Below, piece by piece: positions 61,959-64,000 of a DNA stretch of 64,000 nt. The DNA is taken from positions 21,317,599 through 21,381,598 of the forward strand of contig OY726571.1 of assembly GCA_963383645.1 (NCBI GenBank). The letters run 5' to 3'. A program made the position numbers and the translations under genes. Position 1 is the stretch's first letter, and the number at the start of each line of letters is the position of its first letter. The notes beneath the pieces were generated by a model. The model was not told the origin of the DNA. It did not search any database and worked only from the letters and a program-made list of their open reading frames with translations. The stretch is from Muscardinus avellanarius (taxonomy: Eukaryota > Chordata > Mammalia > Rodentia > Gliridae).

Positions 61959-63071
61959 CTGAAAATGGAAAATAAAACCCAAGTTATTCATAGTTTTCAA
62001 ATTAGCCATAAAATATAGAATAACTTCATACACGTCTATATTCCCATTGAAAGGCAGCGATATTCCAGTGCTTATATTTATAAACTCATCAGGCTAGATA
62101 ATGATAAATCCTTGATCCCTTGAAAGATAAAAGTATAATAAAATCAAAGCTGCCCCCCCCAAAACAAATTCAGTAAGTCTCTTTATCCTGGATCAGAGAA
62201 ATCATTACCTGATGATTCTTAAAATTTTTCTCGTGCTATTATACACAAACAGAAGTCTCAAAGTTAAAGAAATATTTCTGCTTTAAATGTGCCTCCAGTC
62301 TTTACGTAGGTTTTAATGTTTTTCAATTTTACTTTTGGGTCAAATGAGCATTTTAAAAAGAAGGGCTTTTAATTGCTCAGGATGTAGAAAATTCTGAATC
62401 CTAACTCAAAGATTTCCTTGCCCCGTCATTAGTGTGCAGCTTCCAGGTTTATAACCGTGAGGTTTCATTCCCACCCAGCAGAGGCAGAATGTCTTCGCTA
62501 ACCCAGGTCCAGGGCGGAGTAGATCCAAATCGGGGTCTCATCTGGCTTCCAGTCAGGGATACCTGTTAGTCTACAGAGTTAAACTGAAAGAGGAGGCTAA
62601 GGCTTCTCCGCCCCACACACACTGAAAATAAAACGTAATTGCTTTCAAAATGAGAATAGTGTTTTTTATTTGCATTGATGTGGAGCTTTAATCCAGTACT
62701 GCCCAACAGAAATACAATATGGGCAAGCTGTTGCTTAACAAGTCCGACAGTACTAAATAAATGACTTCCCTCTTAGCCACTTCCCCAGCTTCAACACTCC
62801 CCCATATTCCTCCTGTTCCTGTTATACTAGGTGGATCTCATCTCCTTCCCTGCACCATCCCCAGGCAATCACACATGCGGTTTCTTCTCTAGAATCCAGT
62901 TTTCATTCATTCTCCATTCTAATGATTCCTACTCATCTTTCAGGACTGGGTTAACTTCATTTTCCTTCTCAGGAGAAACCATCCTTTGTAGACTGGGTAA
63001 GATCTTCTTTATTATTGGGTTCTTAAGTATCCTATAGTGCCTCCTTCAAAGCCATTTTTAAAAATCAATTC
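61959..63071. other. Intron upstream of exon A, no further exon found
   Basis: I looked on the minus strand for the preceding DDX60 exon and did not find it. 62.75-63.0 kb has L2-like words. Confidence 0.45.
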
Positions 63072-63460
63072 TCTGGGCCTGGGGGAGTGGTGCAGGCCTG
63101 TAATACCAGGATTTGGGAGGCAGAGACAGGAGGATTGCATATGGAAGCCAGCACTTGGTAACTTAGTGAAACTGCTTCAAAAATTTTTAAAAACTGTTTT
63201 TAAAAGGAGGAAGAGGGGCCCGGCGTGGTGGCGCATACTTGTAATCCCCATGCTTGGGAGGCTGAGACAGGTGGATTGCACAGGTTTGAAGCCAGCCTTA
63301 GCTGGCTTAAGAGACTCTGTTCCCAAATAAAATATAAAATAGGTCTGGGAGTATAGCCCGGAGGTAGAAGGGTTCCATCCGCAGTAGCACCAAAAAAAAA
63401 TTTAAAAGGGGCGGGGGTATGTCTCAGAGATAAAAAGACCCTGGGTTCAATCCCAAGTAA
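63072..63460 (+). repeat. B1-dID-like SINE split by a younger SINE
   Basis: Left monomer (CTGGGGGAGTGGTGCAGGCC) at about 63075-63210; right ID part (CGGGGGTATGTCTCAGAGAT) at 63411-63460. Between them is a second SINE, the same nesting as at 28.1 kb. Confidence 0.8.
63218..63405 (+). repeat. Dimeric SINE, GGTCTGGGAGTG subfamily, nested
   Basis: GGCCCGGCGTGGTGGCGCAT head, AAATAGGTCTGGGAGTATAG right part, A-rich tail; flanked by TTTAAAAGG-like words. Confidence 0.87.
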
Positions 63461-63468
63461 CACACACA

Positions 63469-63515
<47 letters not shown>

Positions 63516-63527
63516 ACACACACACAA
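63459..63527. repeat. (CA)n microsatellite
   Basis: CA units with a few CATA interruptions, at the SINE tail. Confidence 0.95.
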
Positions 63528-64000
63528 TTATCACACAATTATCTATCTTCTCTGCAAAATGTAGTTCTATTGAAGAGTTAGGATGGGATAGGCGAGTGTG
63601 TGTCGTTTTGATTTTTACCCGTTTTATCCCTAGATTAGCACAATACATATGCACCAAGTAAATGTGAACTGGTTTCTTAGTTCACTGAGTAAAAAAAAAA
63701 ATTTCCTTGAACATTTTGAATGCATGTATCAAGATCCTTAAAAAGAGTTCATATGAATCAGTCTACTAATCCTATTTCTAGTTATGAACCCCATCGATAA
63801 CCCAAATTTTTTTTTAAAAAGCTTATCCACAAAGAGTAAAAGAACAGTATAATACAACCATCCAAGTCTTTTAATATTTTATAATAGAGAGATAGTTAAA
63901 TAAACCATGATACATGCTATAAAAGATAACCAGTAGCCATTAAAAATTATGCTTACCAATGTTGTGAAGGAAAATTTTTTAAAATGTGAAAAGAAAAATA
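63528..64000. other. Intron at window end, nothing recognised
   Basis: AT-rich; no exon or repeat identified. Confidence 0.45.

Overview
This window is vertebrate nuclear DNA from a rodent. It holds no bacterial-type features. The rodent call rests on dozens of dimeric SINEs, each with a 7SL/B1-like left monomer joined to an ID-like right monomer (the B1-dID architecture of squirrel-related rodents and some other lineages), together with L1, MIR, L2 and MaLR remnants and long CA/TA/TTTA microsatellites. I cannot name the species.

The only host gene I can support is on the minus strand: the middle and most of the helicase part of DDX60 (or its close paralogue DDX60L), an interferon-induced Ski2-like DExH-box helicase of antiviral innate immunity. 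I placed 25 consecutive internal exons between 61958 (5') and 2133 (3'). All have AG acceptors and GT donors, and all phases agree. Together they give 3486 nt, exactly 1162 codons without a stop. Motif I (APTSSGKT), a DEIH box, [16 protein letters not shown] and [10 protein letters not shown] are all present. The promoter, the 5' exons and the last C-terminal exons lie outside the window. I recognise no other protein gene.

Layout, low to high coordinate: 0-8 kb has exons for the C-terminal side (Y to U) among SINEs. 8.08-9.52 kb is a solo LTR of ERV2/ERVK type with a perfect 6-bp target duplication. 11.9-16.0 kb has exons T, S and R. 16.05-23.31 kb is a decayed 7.3-kb gammaretrovirus-like (ERV1) provirus, antisense to DDX60, with two 350-bp LTRs, a tRNA-Phe primer site and remnants of gag, pro, pol and env. 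Its 5' LTR starts only 36 bp from the splice acceptor of exon R. 28.6-45.3 kb has exons Q to H, including helicase motifs I to III. 45.8-62 kb has exons G to A, interspersed with a head-to-head pair of L1 3' ends (49.4-51.9 kb), a rearranged microsatellite/SINE cluster (53.1-54.7 kb) and an unusual composite retroelement (56.03-57.64 kb) made of about 23 GC-rich ~50-bp repeats joined to an L1-like 3' end and flanked by a 15-bp duplication.

The most notable items are the composite VNTR/L1-tail retroelement, the provirus sitting against a splice acceptor of an antiviral gene, a triple target-site duplication from two SINEs in one site, and a perfect 31-bp inverted repeat near 54 kb. All coordinates, identities and phases were worked out by eye. 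Repeat family names are my recognition, not a database result.
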